From assembly GCA_033557465.1 (NCBI GenBank), contig CM066051.1:104509026-104573025 (forward strand): 64,000 nt of DNA, in the 5' to 3' direction. The DNA comes from Ichthyophis bannanicus. Taxonomy: Eukaryota > Chordata > Amphibia > Gymnophiona > Ichthyophiidae. How positions within the stretch are numbered: position 1 is the stretch's first letter; the number at the start of each line of letters is the position of its first letter. This document shows, piece after piece, positions 33,178 to 43,880 of this stretch. The translations under genes and the position numbers were made by a program. Below the pieces are notes generated by a model. The model did not search any database. It was given only the letters and a program-made list of their open reading frames with translations, and was not told the DNA's origin.

Positions 33178-36014
33178 ATGTCTAACAGACAAATTAATAT
33201 GGATAAAATACATTCTCTAAAATGCTTGTATGCAAATGCTAGAAGTCTAAAAAATAAGATGGAAGAGTTAGAATATATAGCACTAAATGAAAGGTTAGAT
33301 ATGATTGGAATATCAGAGACATGGTGGAAGGACGACAACCAGTGGGACACTGTGATACCTGGGTACAAACTATATCGTAATGATAGAGCTGATCAAATTG
33401 GTGGAGGGGTTGCTCTCTATGTTAGAGAGGGCATTGAGTCAGAAAGGATTAAAGTTTTGCAGGAAACAAAATCTGCTGTAGAATCTATATGGATTGAAAT
33501 TCCACGTAAAAGGGGGAAGGCAATGGCAGTGGGGGTGTACTATCGAGCGCCTGGCCAGAATGACCAAATGGATGATGAAATGCTCAAAGAAATCAAGGAA
33601 GCTAACAAAAGTTACAGCACAGTAATAATGGGTGATTTCAACTACCCCGGTATCGACTGGGTCAGTGTCACGTCAGGACATGCTAGGGAGATAAAGTTCC
33701 TAGATGATATAAATGACTGCTTCTTGGAGCAGCTGGTTCATGAACCGACCAGAGGGGAAGCCATATTAGACCTAATCCTTACTGGAACACCAGATCTAGT
33801 GCAAGAGATAAGGTTGTTGGGGCCACTTGGCAATAGTGATCATAGCATGATCGCCTTTGATTTAATTAGTGGAGGAGGGATAGTAAGGAAATCCACAGTA
33901 CTACCTTTTAACTTTCGAAAGGGAGACTATGATAAAATGAGGAAAACAGTCAAGAAAAAACTAAAAGGAGCAGTTGCAAAGGTTAAAGACGTACATCAGG
34001 CTTGGCTGTTGTTGAAAAATACTATCTTGGAAGCCCAGACCAGCTGTATTCCACGCTTTAAGAAAAGTGGAAAGAAGTCCAAAAAACTGCCAGCATGGTT
34101 TAAAGTTGAGGTCAGAGAGGCTGTTGTTGCCAAAAAAGCATCTTTCAGGAAATGGAAAAAAGAGCCAAACGACAAAACCTGGAAACAGCACAAGCACTGG
34201 CAAGTCAAATGCAAGGCATTGATAAGGCAGGCAAAGGGAGAATTTGAGAAGAAGCTTGCTGCAGAAGCAAAAACGCGAAGTAAAGACCTTTTCAAGTACA
34301 TTCGTAGCAAAAAACCTGTGAGAGAGTCAGTTGGTCCATTAGATGATAAAGGGGTTAAAGGAGCACTAAGAGGCGACAAGGCAATAGCAGAGAGACTGAA
34401 CGAATTCTTTGCTTCAGTCTTTACTGAGGAAGATGTAGGGATGTTACCCATGACTGAAGTGGTATTTAAAGGTGCAGAAGAATTGAAGGAAATATCGATA
34501 CATCGAGAAGATGTATTACAACTATTAGATAAGCTGAAGAGTAGCAAATCACCTGGGCCGGATGGTATACATCCAAGGGTATTGAAAGAACTGAAATATG
34601 AGATTGCAGACCTGCTATTAGTAATCTGTGAACTATCATCAAAATCATCTCTAATACCTGAAGATTGGAGGATCGCCAATGTAACACCAATTTTTAAAAA
34701 GGGTTCCAGGGGTGATCCGGGAAACTACAGACCGGTGGAGCCTGACGTCAATACCGGGAAAAATGATAGAAACCATCATAAAGAATAAAATTACTCAGCA
34801 TGTAGATAGTCATGAACTAATGAGAGACAGCCAACATGGCTTTAGACAAGGAAGATCTTGTCTTACTAATCTGTTATGTTTTTTTGAAGGAGTGAATTAT
34901 CAGGTGGACAAAGGTGAGTCGGTTGATATTGTGTATCTGGACTTTCAGAAAGCCTTTGACAAGGTCCCTCATGAGAGACTTTTGGCAAAACTAAAGAGTC
35001 ATGGGATAGGAGGCAGTGTACTATTGTGGATCAGGAACTGGTTAAAAGATAGAAAGCAGAGGGTAGGGCTAAATGGCCAATTTTCCCAATGGAGAAAGGT
35101 GAATAGTGGTGTACCCCAGGGATCTGTGCTGGGTCCGCTGCTTTTTGACATATTCATAAATGACCTGGAAAGTGGAATAACGAGTGAGGTTATCAAATTT
35201 GCAGATGACACAAAACTATTTAAAGTTGTTAAAAACCCAAGAGGATTGTGGAAAATTGCAAGAGGATCTTGATAAATTGGAAGATTGGGCATCAAAATGG
35301 CAGATGAAATTTAATGTGGACAAGTGCAAGGTTATGCACCTAGGGAAGAACAACCCAAACTATGGTTACACGATGCAAGGTTCCATATTAGGAACCACCA
35401 CCCAGGAAAAAGATTTAGGCGTCATTGTGGATACCATGTTAAAACCCTCGGCCCAGTGTGCAGTGGCAGCCAAGAGAGCAAATAGAATGCTAGGTATGAT
35501 AAGGAAAGGAATGAAAAATAAAACAAAGGATATTGTAATGCCTCTATATCGTTCCATGGTGAGACCGCACCTTGAATATTGTGTGCAATTCTGGTCGCCG
35601 TATCTTAGGAGGGATATAGAGTTATTGGAAAAGGTTCAGAGAAGAGCCACCAAAATGGTAAAGGGGATGGAAGGATACTCCTATGAAGAAATGCTAAAAA
35701 GGTTAGGGCTCTTTAACCTGGAAAAGAGACGGCTGAGGGGAGATATGATAGAAGTCTATAAATTAATGAGCGGAGTGGAATGGGTAAACGTAGATCGATT
35801 GTTTACCTTATCAGAATATAGAAAGACTAGGGGACATGCAATGAAGCTACAGGGTAAACTATTTAAGACTAATAAGAGAAAATATTTTTTCACTCAACGT
35901 GTAATCAAACTCTGGAATTTGTTACCGTAGGATGTAGTAAAGGCTGTTAGTGTAGCTGGGTTTAAAAAAGGTTTGGACAAGTTCCTGGAGGAAAGGTCCA
36001 TAAACCATTATTAA
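33178..36014 (+). pseudogene. CR1 ORF2: endonuclease and reverse transcriptase
   Basis: The first frame (33,178-34,788, 536 codons) has the endonuclease: KCLYANARSLKNK, ISETWWKDDN, GGGVALYVREG, VIMGDFNYPGIDW and NSDHSMIAF, then the basic linker and RT start (SPGPDGIHPRVLKEL, FKKGSRGDPGNYRP). A shift near 34,740 moves RT to 34,712-35,272 ([52 protein letters not shown]). A second shift near 35,250 moves the C-terminus to 35,184-35,930 (LGVIVDTMLKPS, HLEYCVQFWSPYL). A TAG at 35,928-35,930 interrupts NLLP-DVV; the reading then goes to INHY at 36,014. Two shifts and one stop suggest modest age. Confidence 0.9.
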
Positions 36015-36183
36015 GAAGGGACCCAGGATATCAATGCTTGAACCAATACAAGCATTGTGGAACCTGTGTCCCTTGGGGAAACTGTTAGGTACATATGACC
36101 TAGATTGGCCACTGTTGGAAACAGAATACTGGGCTTGATGGACCTTGGTCTGACCCAGTATGGCATATCTTATGTTCTTATGT

Positions 36184-36628
36184 AGTTGGAAGAGGGGGAG
36201 ATCCCTGAGCCTGAGGATCAGGCGCGGATCATCCGAGTGTTTCGGAAGGATGAGTTGACGGCCCTTATTACGGAGTCCCTGCAGACGCTCAAGCTGGCTA
36301 CGGAATAGCCGGTCGAGGAAGAGGATGGGGCAGATCCCATTATTCAGGCGGTGCGTCAAACGCAGGTGGTGTTCCCTGTCCACAAGGTGGTGGATCGAAT
36401 GAGTCAAGATGAGTGGGATCATCCCAAAGCAGGACTCTAAGGGATAAGGATTATGAACAGGTTATATCCCCTGGCGGATAAAGACAAGGAGAAGTTCCGC
36501 TGTCTGAGAATTGATGCGGCAGTCTCAGCGGTCACAAAAAAGACCACCATTCCAGTGGAAGGTAGCGCAGCCTTAAAGGATGCGCAGGATAGGAAGGTGG
36601 ATGGATTGTTAAAACAATCCTTTGAAGC
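36184..36628 (+). pseudogene. DIRS-A gag-like protein, second segment
   Basis: Resumes after CR1 with an acidic stretch, DELTALITESLQTLKLATE and a TAG, then ADPIIQAVRQTQ and, in the frame from 36,453, RCLRIDAAVSAVTKKTTIPV and DAQDRKVDGLLKQSFEA. This block recurs in DIRS-E (1,465) and DIRS-F (12,070). It stops at the L1 insertion point; the last 18 bp (aaaacaatcctttgaagc) are duplicated at 43,323-43,340. Confidence 0.8.
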
Positions 36629-37635
36629 TCGTGAGCCCGCTGAGAGATGGCCGCATTGTGAGTGAGCTCCGTCCCCACTACCCTGAAACACCAGCTAATA
36701 TGCGCTAACGGATGCACATTTTATCTCCCCTACCTGCCCTGGGTCTACCTAACCGAGCGGTGCCTTCTGGAGTCGGGCTGGACGGTTTTCTAAGAAGCTG
36801 GGACGCCGTGGAGCTCTTTTGCGAAGTGCGGCCTGCTGCCACGTGTCTCTCCTCGCTGCCTGCTCTGGGCCCGACTGACCCCCTCGCTGCCTTTGGTGGC
36901 CCGTGCGGCCCGGACGACACTTGCGGGGATTCCCCTTGGGCTGCGCTGTTGGGCCCCTGCTGCTGGACCGGAGGCTGCGCAGCAACTCGTTGACCGGTGG
37001 AGCATTGCCCCCAGGGCTGGAGCGCCAGTGCAAGAAGCTGGAGTCTTGTTTCTGGGACTGGGGAGAGGGCCTGGAATCCCCGTGGCTCTCGTTGGCGCCC
37101 GCTCCCTCCTCTCGACAGTGTGACTCCCCCTGAGGGGGGTAGGCATAGAGGCTAAACCCTTTCTCTTTATGCCCTCATGCCTCTGGTCGGCTGAACGGTG
37201 CTGGAGTCTGTAGCACTTCTTCACACACTGGTGCTCTGCTGAAGCCTTGGCTCCGCGGTGTGGATTTTGGGCGCCCTGTTAGAGTGCTCCAGTGTTTTAT
37301 TTGGCTTCAGGTCTCTTATCGGAGCCTAATTTCTGGCGGTTGTGGACTTTGTGTGCTCTACCCTTCCATAGCACTGCAGAACACCGCGAGCACTGCCTTT
37401 AACAGCTTATTACTTCAAGAAGGCCAGAGGCAGCTTCTATCTCAGGGCCCTGCTCTCTCTCCTGTCCCCTGGGCCTTGCGGACATTGATTCTATCTAACT
37501 CCTAACACTGTGTGGAAGTGATTGCTTTGCGGGACTGTGAGGCTTCGTGCACTGCTCTCTCCCTGACATCTCTGCTTTTGCTGACATTGACTGTAATTCT
37601 CTTCTAACACTGTGTGACACAAGTGGCCCTGGGGG

Positions 37636-38619
37636 ATGGCGGCTACGGCTAAAAGTTCTGAAACTCGGGAGGGAGTGCGTTCCTCCCAGCGACTGCAGCG
37701 TAAGTCTGGGGCCCCGAGTAGCCCATGTGGACAATCTCCTCCGTCAGGTTCTGATGATGAGACTGTAAGTGAAGAGGAATTGGACTCCCATAAGCAACTC
37801 TCCTCTGCTCTAATCAAGCAAGAACTCCGTAGAGGTTTTGCGGAGCTAGCCAGTGAGTTTCGTTCGCTACGTGAGGAGTTGTTGAAAGATGTTGCAGACC
37901 TACGGACTGACATGAAAGAGCTGGGAGCCCGAGTAGAGGATGTGGAGACCAAAATGGTTGATCATGACGGGACCCTGATGGATTTACAATGTGCATTGGA
38001 TCGGCAGCAAGCGCAAGCAATGGAACTGACTTACAAAATTGACGACATTGAAAACCGCTCCCGCTGCAATAACGTGCGTTTTCGTGGAATACCAGAAGCG
38101 GTAGGGGGCGGAGAAGATTTGCCAACTGTGCTTAAACTGCTGATAGCGGAGTTGCTTCCGGCGGAAGAACTGGCTGCGCGGGCCTCCGGGATGGAGCTAG
38201 AACGAGTCCATCGGGCCTTGGGAAAACCTCCCAACAATCAGCCTCGTGATGTCATTGCGAGATTTCTGCAATATTCTGATGCTGAGCTTCTCATACGGCG
38301 AGGCCGGGAGAAAAAAGTGGTCCGCTTCCAGGATGCAACAGTGTCCATCTACCAAGACCTCTCGACATTCACTTTGGCGCGCCGGAGAGAGATGAAACCA
38401 GTGACAACGGTCCTGAACAGCAAGGGGATTCGTTACTCCTGGTCCTTTCCATTTCGGATGAACTTCCTTTTGGGCAACAAAAAGATCTCCGCAAAGGACC
38501 ATACTGAAGCTTGGCGAGTCCTACGCCAGGCGGTACTAGTTGATGATAGGGGGCGGCGGATGAGGCTGAGCATTAAGTCCCAGCACTCCAAGTGGACTCG
38601 GGTGGGCAAGTCCGCTTGA
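37636..38619 (+). CDS. L1-like ORF1 RNA-binding protein
   Basis: 327 uninterrupted codons from an ATG right after the 5' UTR. Residues 1-50 are Ser/Arg-rich. Residues about 55-135 form a predicted coiled coil (repeated L/V heptads: LREELLKDVADLRTDMKEL, LQCALDRQQAQAMELTYKI), the trimerisation region in L1 ORF1 proteins. ENRSRCNNVRFRGIPE at about 137-152 opens the RRM-like domain, and the C-terminal domain follows (DVIARFL, KGIRYSWSFPF). It would coat the element RNA in cytoplasmic particles and act as a chaperone in target-primed reverse transcription. Family identity is well supported; the copy seems coding-competent. Confidence 0.9.
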   Translation: MAATAKSSETREGVRSSQRLQRKSGAPSSPCGQSPPSGSDDETVSEEELDSHKQLSSALIKQELRRGFAELASEFRSLREELLKDVADLRTDMKELGARVEDVETKMVDHDGTLMDLQCALDRQQAQAMELTYKIDDIENRSRCNNVRFRGIPEAVGGGEDLPTVLKLLIAELLPAEELAARASGMELERVHRALGKPPNNQPRDVIARFLQYSDAELLIRRGREKKVVRFQDATVSIYQDLSTFTLARRREMKPVTTVLNSKGIRYSWSFPFRMNFLLGNKKISAKDHTEAWRVLRQAVLVDDRGRRMRLSIKSQHSKWTRVGKSA

Positions 38620-39201
38620 TTTTTGACCTTTGTGTACACTTGAGGAGCTTTCCTTACCCCTTAGGGAGCCTTATTGGGTGGGTCTCTCGAACTCTGGATA
38701 ACTGATGGAAGTAATATTTCTCATTGTGTTATTGGCCACCGATAAGGTTTGATCTGGGCCCACACTACCCTATATGTAGGGGGCGGCGGATGCTCTGCAA
38801 ATGTTTTGATGATTATACTGTTCTGATGGGGAGGCATGGGGAGAGTGCTGACCCGGGGTGAGTGGGGGAGTAGTGCAGGGAATGTTTTCTATATGTTTAA
38901 GTTGACTTTCTGCTTCATGGGGTCTTGGGGGAAACGGGGTCTGTGGTCAATTTACCGTGTCCTGTGTTGACCTTGACAGGCAGGTGGTATTGACGGGAAG
39001 GGGGGGGGGGTCTGGGTTGGGGGGGGTTTCATCTGGAACTGGAGGGCATGTTTGGGCTTGGGGGGAGGGTCTATGGCTTGTGCTTCTGGAGGGTGGAAAG
39101 GGTGGGCCTGGATAACTAAATCCCTGGGCTTGCTGGGGGGAGGATGTCCCTGGGATGCCCCGGGTAGCTGGAGGATAAGAGGGTTTAGATTGTAACTACC
39201 C

Positions 39202-42200
39202 ATGGTGCGCTTTATCTCTTTAAATGTTAAGGGACTTAACTCCCCAAGGAAGCGGTCGCTGCTGTTCTCGGAATTGCGCACGTTGCAGGGGGACATTGTT
39301 TATCTACAGGAAACTCATTTACAGGCTTGCAAGCAGGGTTGGCTAAAGAGGTCCCCATATACTGAGGTGCGGGTGGCCTCAGATACGCAGGGCCGGAAGA
39401 AGCGGGGAGTAGCCTTACTATTTCATCAGAGCCTCTCTCTAAAGATTGAGGAGATACAACGGGATCCCCTGGGGAGGTGGCTCTTTTTGAATATTCGTCT
39501 GGAAGGGCGCTTGCTAACTTTAGCTAATGTCTATGCGCCCAACACAGGTCAGGGGTCCTTTTTTACACGATTGAAGGCTTTACTGGCGGATTTTGCACGG
39601 GGTCCCATTGTTTTGGGCGGGGATTGTAACACCCCTCTGGTACCCCATTTGGATTCCACAGGCCGTGCTGGGGGGGAGTGGGGGGGTCAGCAAGAGCCCT
39701 TCAAAGTTTTATGCTAGATTTGGGTTTACGGGATGTTTGGAGGGACACTCATGAGGGAGAGAGAGGTTATACGTACTACTCTCCGGTCCATCAGGTTCAT
39801 ACCCGCATTGACTATTTTCTATTGGATCAGCGCCTGATGGATGGGAGAGTGAAGGCTGGACATGGAGCGTTGACTTGGTCGGATCATGCCCCGTGCTGGC
39901 TTGCCCTTCCAGCTGGATTGTATAGCGAGCATCAACGTCTTTGGCGCTTAGATGTGAGGTTCCTACGGCGGCAGGGTGCCGTGCAGGATCATATCCGCTT
40001 TATCACTGAATTTTTTGAGCTTAATGGCTCTGGGAATGTTCCCCTCCCCACGGTGTGGGATGCTTACAAGGCGACGGCTCGAGGCCAACTCATGGCTGAG
40101 GCGGCCCGCACGCGCAAAATATGGATGCATGACCGTGACCGGTTGATGCAGGAGTCTTCCCGTCTAGGTTTGGAGCACGCCCGAACCAGCTCGCGGCAGG
40201 TTCTGCGTCAATGGCGGACTGTTCGAGCCAATTTGGATGCGTGTTTGCAGAAAGAACTAGATAATAAACGCCGGAAATTACGGCAAACCTTTTATGAGCA
40301 TGGGAATAAAACCGGCCGCTTCCTAGCTTTGCGTCTTCGGCAGCAGCAGTCCACGCAAGTGGTTCGTGAGCTACGTGACTCTGGGGGTCGGAAGAGGGTT
40401 ATTTCTCGGGAGATACGCGATCTTTTTGCTGACTACCTGGAGCGGCTCTACAAGGCAGAGCCCTTTGATTGGGATCGTGTGCAGGACTATTTGCAGAGGA
40501 CCGCACTGCCGCGTCTCTCGGATCCTGATCGAGCTCAGCTACATTCTGAATTAACGGTAGATGAAGTGGAGAGTGCGATCCGGCGACTGAAAACTGGCAG
40601 TGCATCGGGTAGTGATGGCTTCCCAGCGGAATATTATAAGAAGTTTCGGACACACTTAGCGCCCACCTTGACCATCCTGTTCAACGAGGTCTTGGGGGGG
40701 GTTTCTCTCCCTCTGTCCCAACGTGAGGCCTTGATAGTGATGATACCCAAACCTGGCAAACCTTTGCATGATGCGGCGTCCTATCGCCCCATTTCCCTGT
40801 TAAACGTTGATGTTAAAATATTTGCTACTGTGCTGGCTGCGCGTCTGAACCGGGTCCTTCCGGGCTTGGTTCATCCGGATCAGGTTGGCTTTGTGCCGGG
40901 TCGCCAGGCTGCGGATAACATTAGGCGTATGTTGCAGATCATACACGTGGCCCAGTGGGAACCGCAACCAGCTTTGCTGGTGGGGATTGACGCAGAGAAG
41001 GCCTTCGACCGGGTTGATTGGGAATACCTTTGGAGCGTTCTGGAGACCATGGGCTTTGGCTCTAACTATATCCGTTGGGTTCGTAGCCTTTATCAGTTGC
41101 CCCAGGCGTGCGTTCGGATTAATGGAGGACACTCGAGACATTTCTCTCTGGGGTGGGGCACGCGACAGGGTTGCCCCCTTTCGCCTCTGCTTTTCGCACT
41201 CGCGATGGAACCCCTGGCTCAGAGCTTTCGCGCACATCCAGGCTTGCAGGGGGTCCATATCGGTCTTGCGGATTATCGGATTGTGCTCTTTGCGGATGAC
41301 ATCATACTGTCCCTGGTGGATCCGTCTGCTTCCTTTCCAATTGCGATGCAGCTGTTTGAGGATTACTCTCGGGTATCTGGTTTCAAGATTAATTATGCTA
41401 AATCGGAGATCTTGAATGTTGGGGTTCCTGGGGCGATCTGTGCGGAACTCCAAGAGGCTTATCCTCTTCGCTGGGTCTCAGGAGCCTTGCGTTATCTAGG
41501 GGTGCACCTGACTGTGGAGCGGGCAGACCTTTTTAAAGCCAACTATGATCCCTTGCTTCGTCAGGTTCGGCGGGACTTAGAGATTTGGAATGGCCTGCTC
41601 CTTTCCTGGTTCGGGCGTATAGCCGTAGTCAAGATGGTGGTTGTTCCCCGCTTTCTTTATCTTTTTCAAGTTCTACCGATTCCCATTACACGGGCCACTT
41701 TGGCGACCTGGCAGCGGCTGCTTATGAAGTTCATATGGCATTACCGTCGTCTGCGCTTGGCGCGACATGTTCTTTATGCCCGTACGCGCTCTGGAGGTAT
41801 GGGCATGCCCAATTTGCACTGGTATTATGCGGCGGCCCAGTGTCGGGCGGGGGTGGAGTGGATGATTGCGGACAGCACCAAGCGATGGGTACAGCTTGAA
41901 ATGAGCTTGGCGGGGGGAGCGGGACTGGGAGACTGGCTGTGGCTTGGTCCCACTTCGGTGTGGTAAATGCACCAATAATCCCTATGTTCTTCATACCCTC
42001 CGATGCTGGGACCAGCACTTTCGGTCCCGAGATACGGATTTAACTCCGTTGGCCCCTATAGTGGGTAATGCTTCTTTCCCGCCGGGGCAAAGCGCTACAG
42101 TCTTTCGGCAGTGGGGACATTTAGACCTTAGCCGAGTCGGACACCTCTTTGAGGGCGGCCAGATACGGTCTTTCCGCGCGTTACAAGATGAATTTGACAT

Positions 42201-42957
42201 TCCGGCTAGGCATCTCTATCAATATACGCAAGTGACGCATTGGGCTCGATCTAGGCTGGTTCGCCCCCAGGTTGCTCGGGACTTGACCAATTTGGAACGC
42301 TATTGTGAGGGGTGTACTACTACTAGGGGACTTGTGGCCACCCTCTATGCCCACCTGCAGGGATCTCAATCGCGCTCTGCGAGGCATAGGGAGCTCTGGA
42401 ACTCTGATTTGAATCTTTCCTATACCGAGCAACAGTGGGAGACGGCGGAGGAAACGCACTTGTGGAAGAGCTCGGTAGCGATTAATGCCCGTGAAACTAA
42501 TTATAAAATACTGTACCGTTGGTACATGACCCCGGCGCGGATCGCACGTATATATCCTGGGGCTGTGGATCTTTGTTGGCGTAATTGTGGGCAACAGGGT
42601 ACCCTGGGGCACATTTGGTGGACTTGCCCCCGCATTCGCGCTTTTTGGAGGGGTGTGCAATTCCGGCTGCAATTGCTTCTGGGAGTCAGCATACCTTGGG
42701 ATCCAGGGATCTTCCTCTTTGGGGCCTCGGTGCCAGGTGCACGGACTCTGCAACTTGCTCTACTACGCCATGGCCTGAATGCAGCCCGCTTATCTCTTGC
42801 GGCAGCCTGGAGGCGTGCTTTAGCCCCCTCCTTTCGGACTTGGTTGGAACGGATGTGGGATATGTATACCATGGAGCGGGGGGTGGCTGTCAGTAGGATG
42901 CGCTTGGCGCGCTTTGAGTTGGTGTGGGCACATTTTGTCTCTCGTTATGGTGCGTGA
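39202..42957 (+). pseudogene. L1-like ORF2: endonuclease and reverse transcriptase with two frameshifts
   Basis: Frame 1 (39,202-39,717) has the endonuclease N-terminus: FISLNVKGLNSP, VYLQETHL, LANVYAPN and LGGDCNTP. A one-base change in G runs near 39,672-39,690 shifts to 39,678-41,966, which holds TRIDYFLL and WSDHAP (endonuclease end). It also holds the whole RT: GSDGFPAEYYKKF, SYRPISLLNVDVKIF, LVGIDAEKAFDRVDW, GTRQGCPLSPLLFAL and FADDIIL (about 41,289). A second shift near 41,950 opens 41,944-42,957, the C-terminal part with a Cys/His-like DLCWRNCGQQGTLGHIWWTC motif. No nonsense codon is otherwise present. Two single-base indels are all that prevent a full ORF2, so sequencing error should be excluded. 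Confidence 0.88.
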
Positions 42958-43322
42958 ATGCTCTGGACAGGAGGGAGGGAATATGCGTACTTTACTGGGA
43001 GTCTGCCCCTTGTGTGTATTTTCCCCTTTTTATTTTTGCTCACCGTCTTTCCGTGCTTCACGAATGCTAAGCCATAGTCGGGGATACTGGGAGGTTGGGG
43101 GGGGGGGGTCCGGGGCTAGGGAGGTTCTGGAGAGGGGGGGGGAAGGGAGATTGGGGGGGTTGTTGCTCCCCGATTCCTTATTCTAAAACTGTAAAAATGA
43201 AGGCATATTGTAGAATACTATTGTGACCTGAAGTTATGCTGTTACTGTTGCATTTTCTTGAAGTTCTTTGTGGTTCTTGTTTATATGTATCTTTTGGAAG
43301 CCTTTCAATAAAAAAAAAAAAA

Positions 43323-43880
43323 AAAACAATCCTTTGAAGCGAATGCGGTTTCCTTGCAGGCCTCCATCTGTGGGGTGTGGGTGGCAAGGGCCTGCCTCCG
43401 CTGGGCTCAGCACTTACGGCAGTCGGCGTCCTTGGAGCAGGACGGTGTAAGAGCTGGAGTGCTTAGAATCAGTATCCGCACTATGACCGGATTAGAGCTT
43501 TATCAAATAGTATGGCTTCATTGGTGGCTGTGCGACGATCCCTTTGGCTAAGAAATTGGGCAGCCGATGGTTCCTCTAAGTCGAGGCTCAGTAAGTTCCC
43601 GTTCAAGGGGAAACTGTTGTTTGGAGAAGACCTTGACAAGCTGGTTAAGGCTTTAGGGGAGTCCAAGGGTGGTAGGCTTCCGGAGGACAAGCCCAAGCAA
43701 GGAAAATCATCGACAGCCTTTCGGGGTCAATTTAGAGATTTTCTAAGGTTTCGCTCTCCCTGTTTTGCGGGGTTCCAAAGAGGAAGGTTTGCTTCTCGAG
43801 CCCAGGGGTTCCGAGGATTTTGTGGTGCAAGTAGGGGTTTTGTAGCGGCGACCGCAGGGGCCGCTCAAAAGCCGCAATGA
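43323..43880 (+). pseudogene. DIRS-A gag-like protein, third segment
   Basis: After the duplicated target site the gag frame resumes (ASICGVWVARACLRWAQHL). A stop and a shift near 43,512 lead to the C-terminal frame, 43,512-43,880: LLFGEDLDKLVKALGE, FRGQFRDFLRF and an Arg/Gly/Phe-rich tail likely to bind nucleic acid. The TGA stop (43,878-43,880) overlaps the RT ATG (43,877-43,879) as ATGA. Confidence 0.78.

Larger units (their letters stand above)
31562..36183 (+). mobile_element. CR1 LINE, ORF1 and ORF2 present, inserted in DIRS-A gag
   Basis: Contains ORF1 (esterase type), ORF2 (endonuclease-RT) and a canonical CR1 3' end (gatggaccttggtctgaccc near 36,139, then ttatgttcttatg at 36,171-36,183). 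Target duplication agttgg flanks it. The 5' end may be truncated, because ORF1 begins within 15 bp of the junction. An L2 fragment lies between ORF1 and ORF2. Confidence 0.92.
36629..43322 (+). mobile_element. L1-like LINE, near full length, 6.7 kb
   Basis: The order is a GC-rich 5' UTR (about 1 kb), ORF1 (37,636-38,619), a 0.58-kb spacer with a long G run, ORF2 (39,202-42,957), a 3' UTR with G-rich polypurine tracts (43,090-43,165), aataaa and a poly(A) tail at 43,308-43,326. It is flanked by an 18-bp target duplication, four A of which merge with the tail. Full length, an intact ORF1 and a perfect duplication suggest a recent insertion. Assignment to the L1/Tx1 group is from ORF1 and ORF2 motifs. 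Confidence 0.9.
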
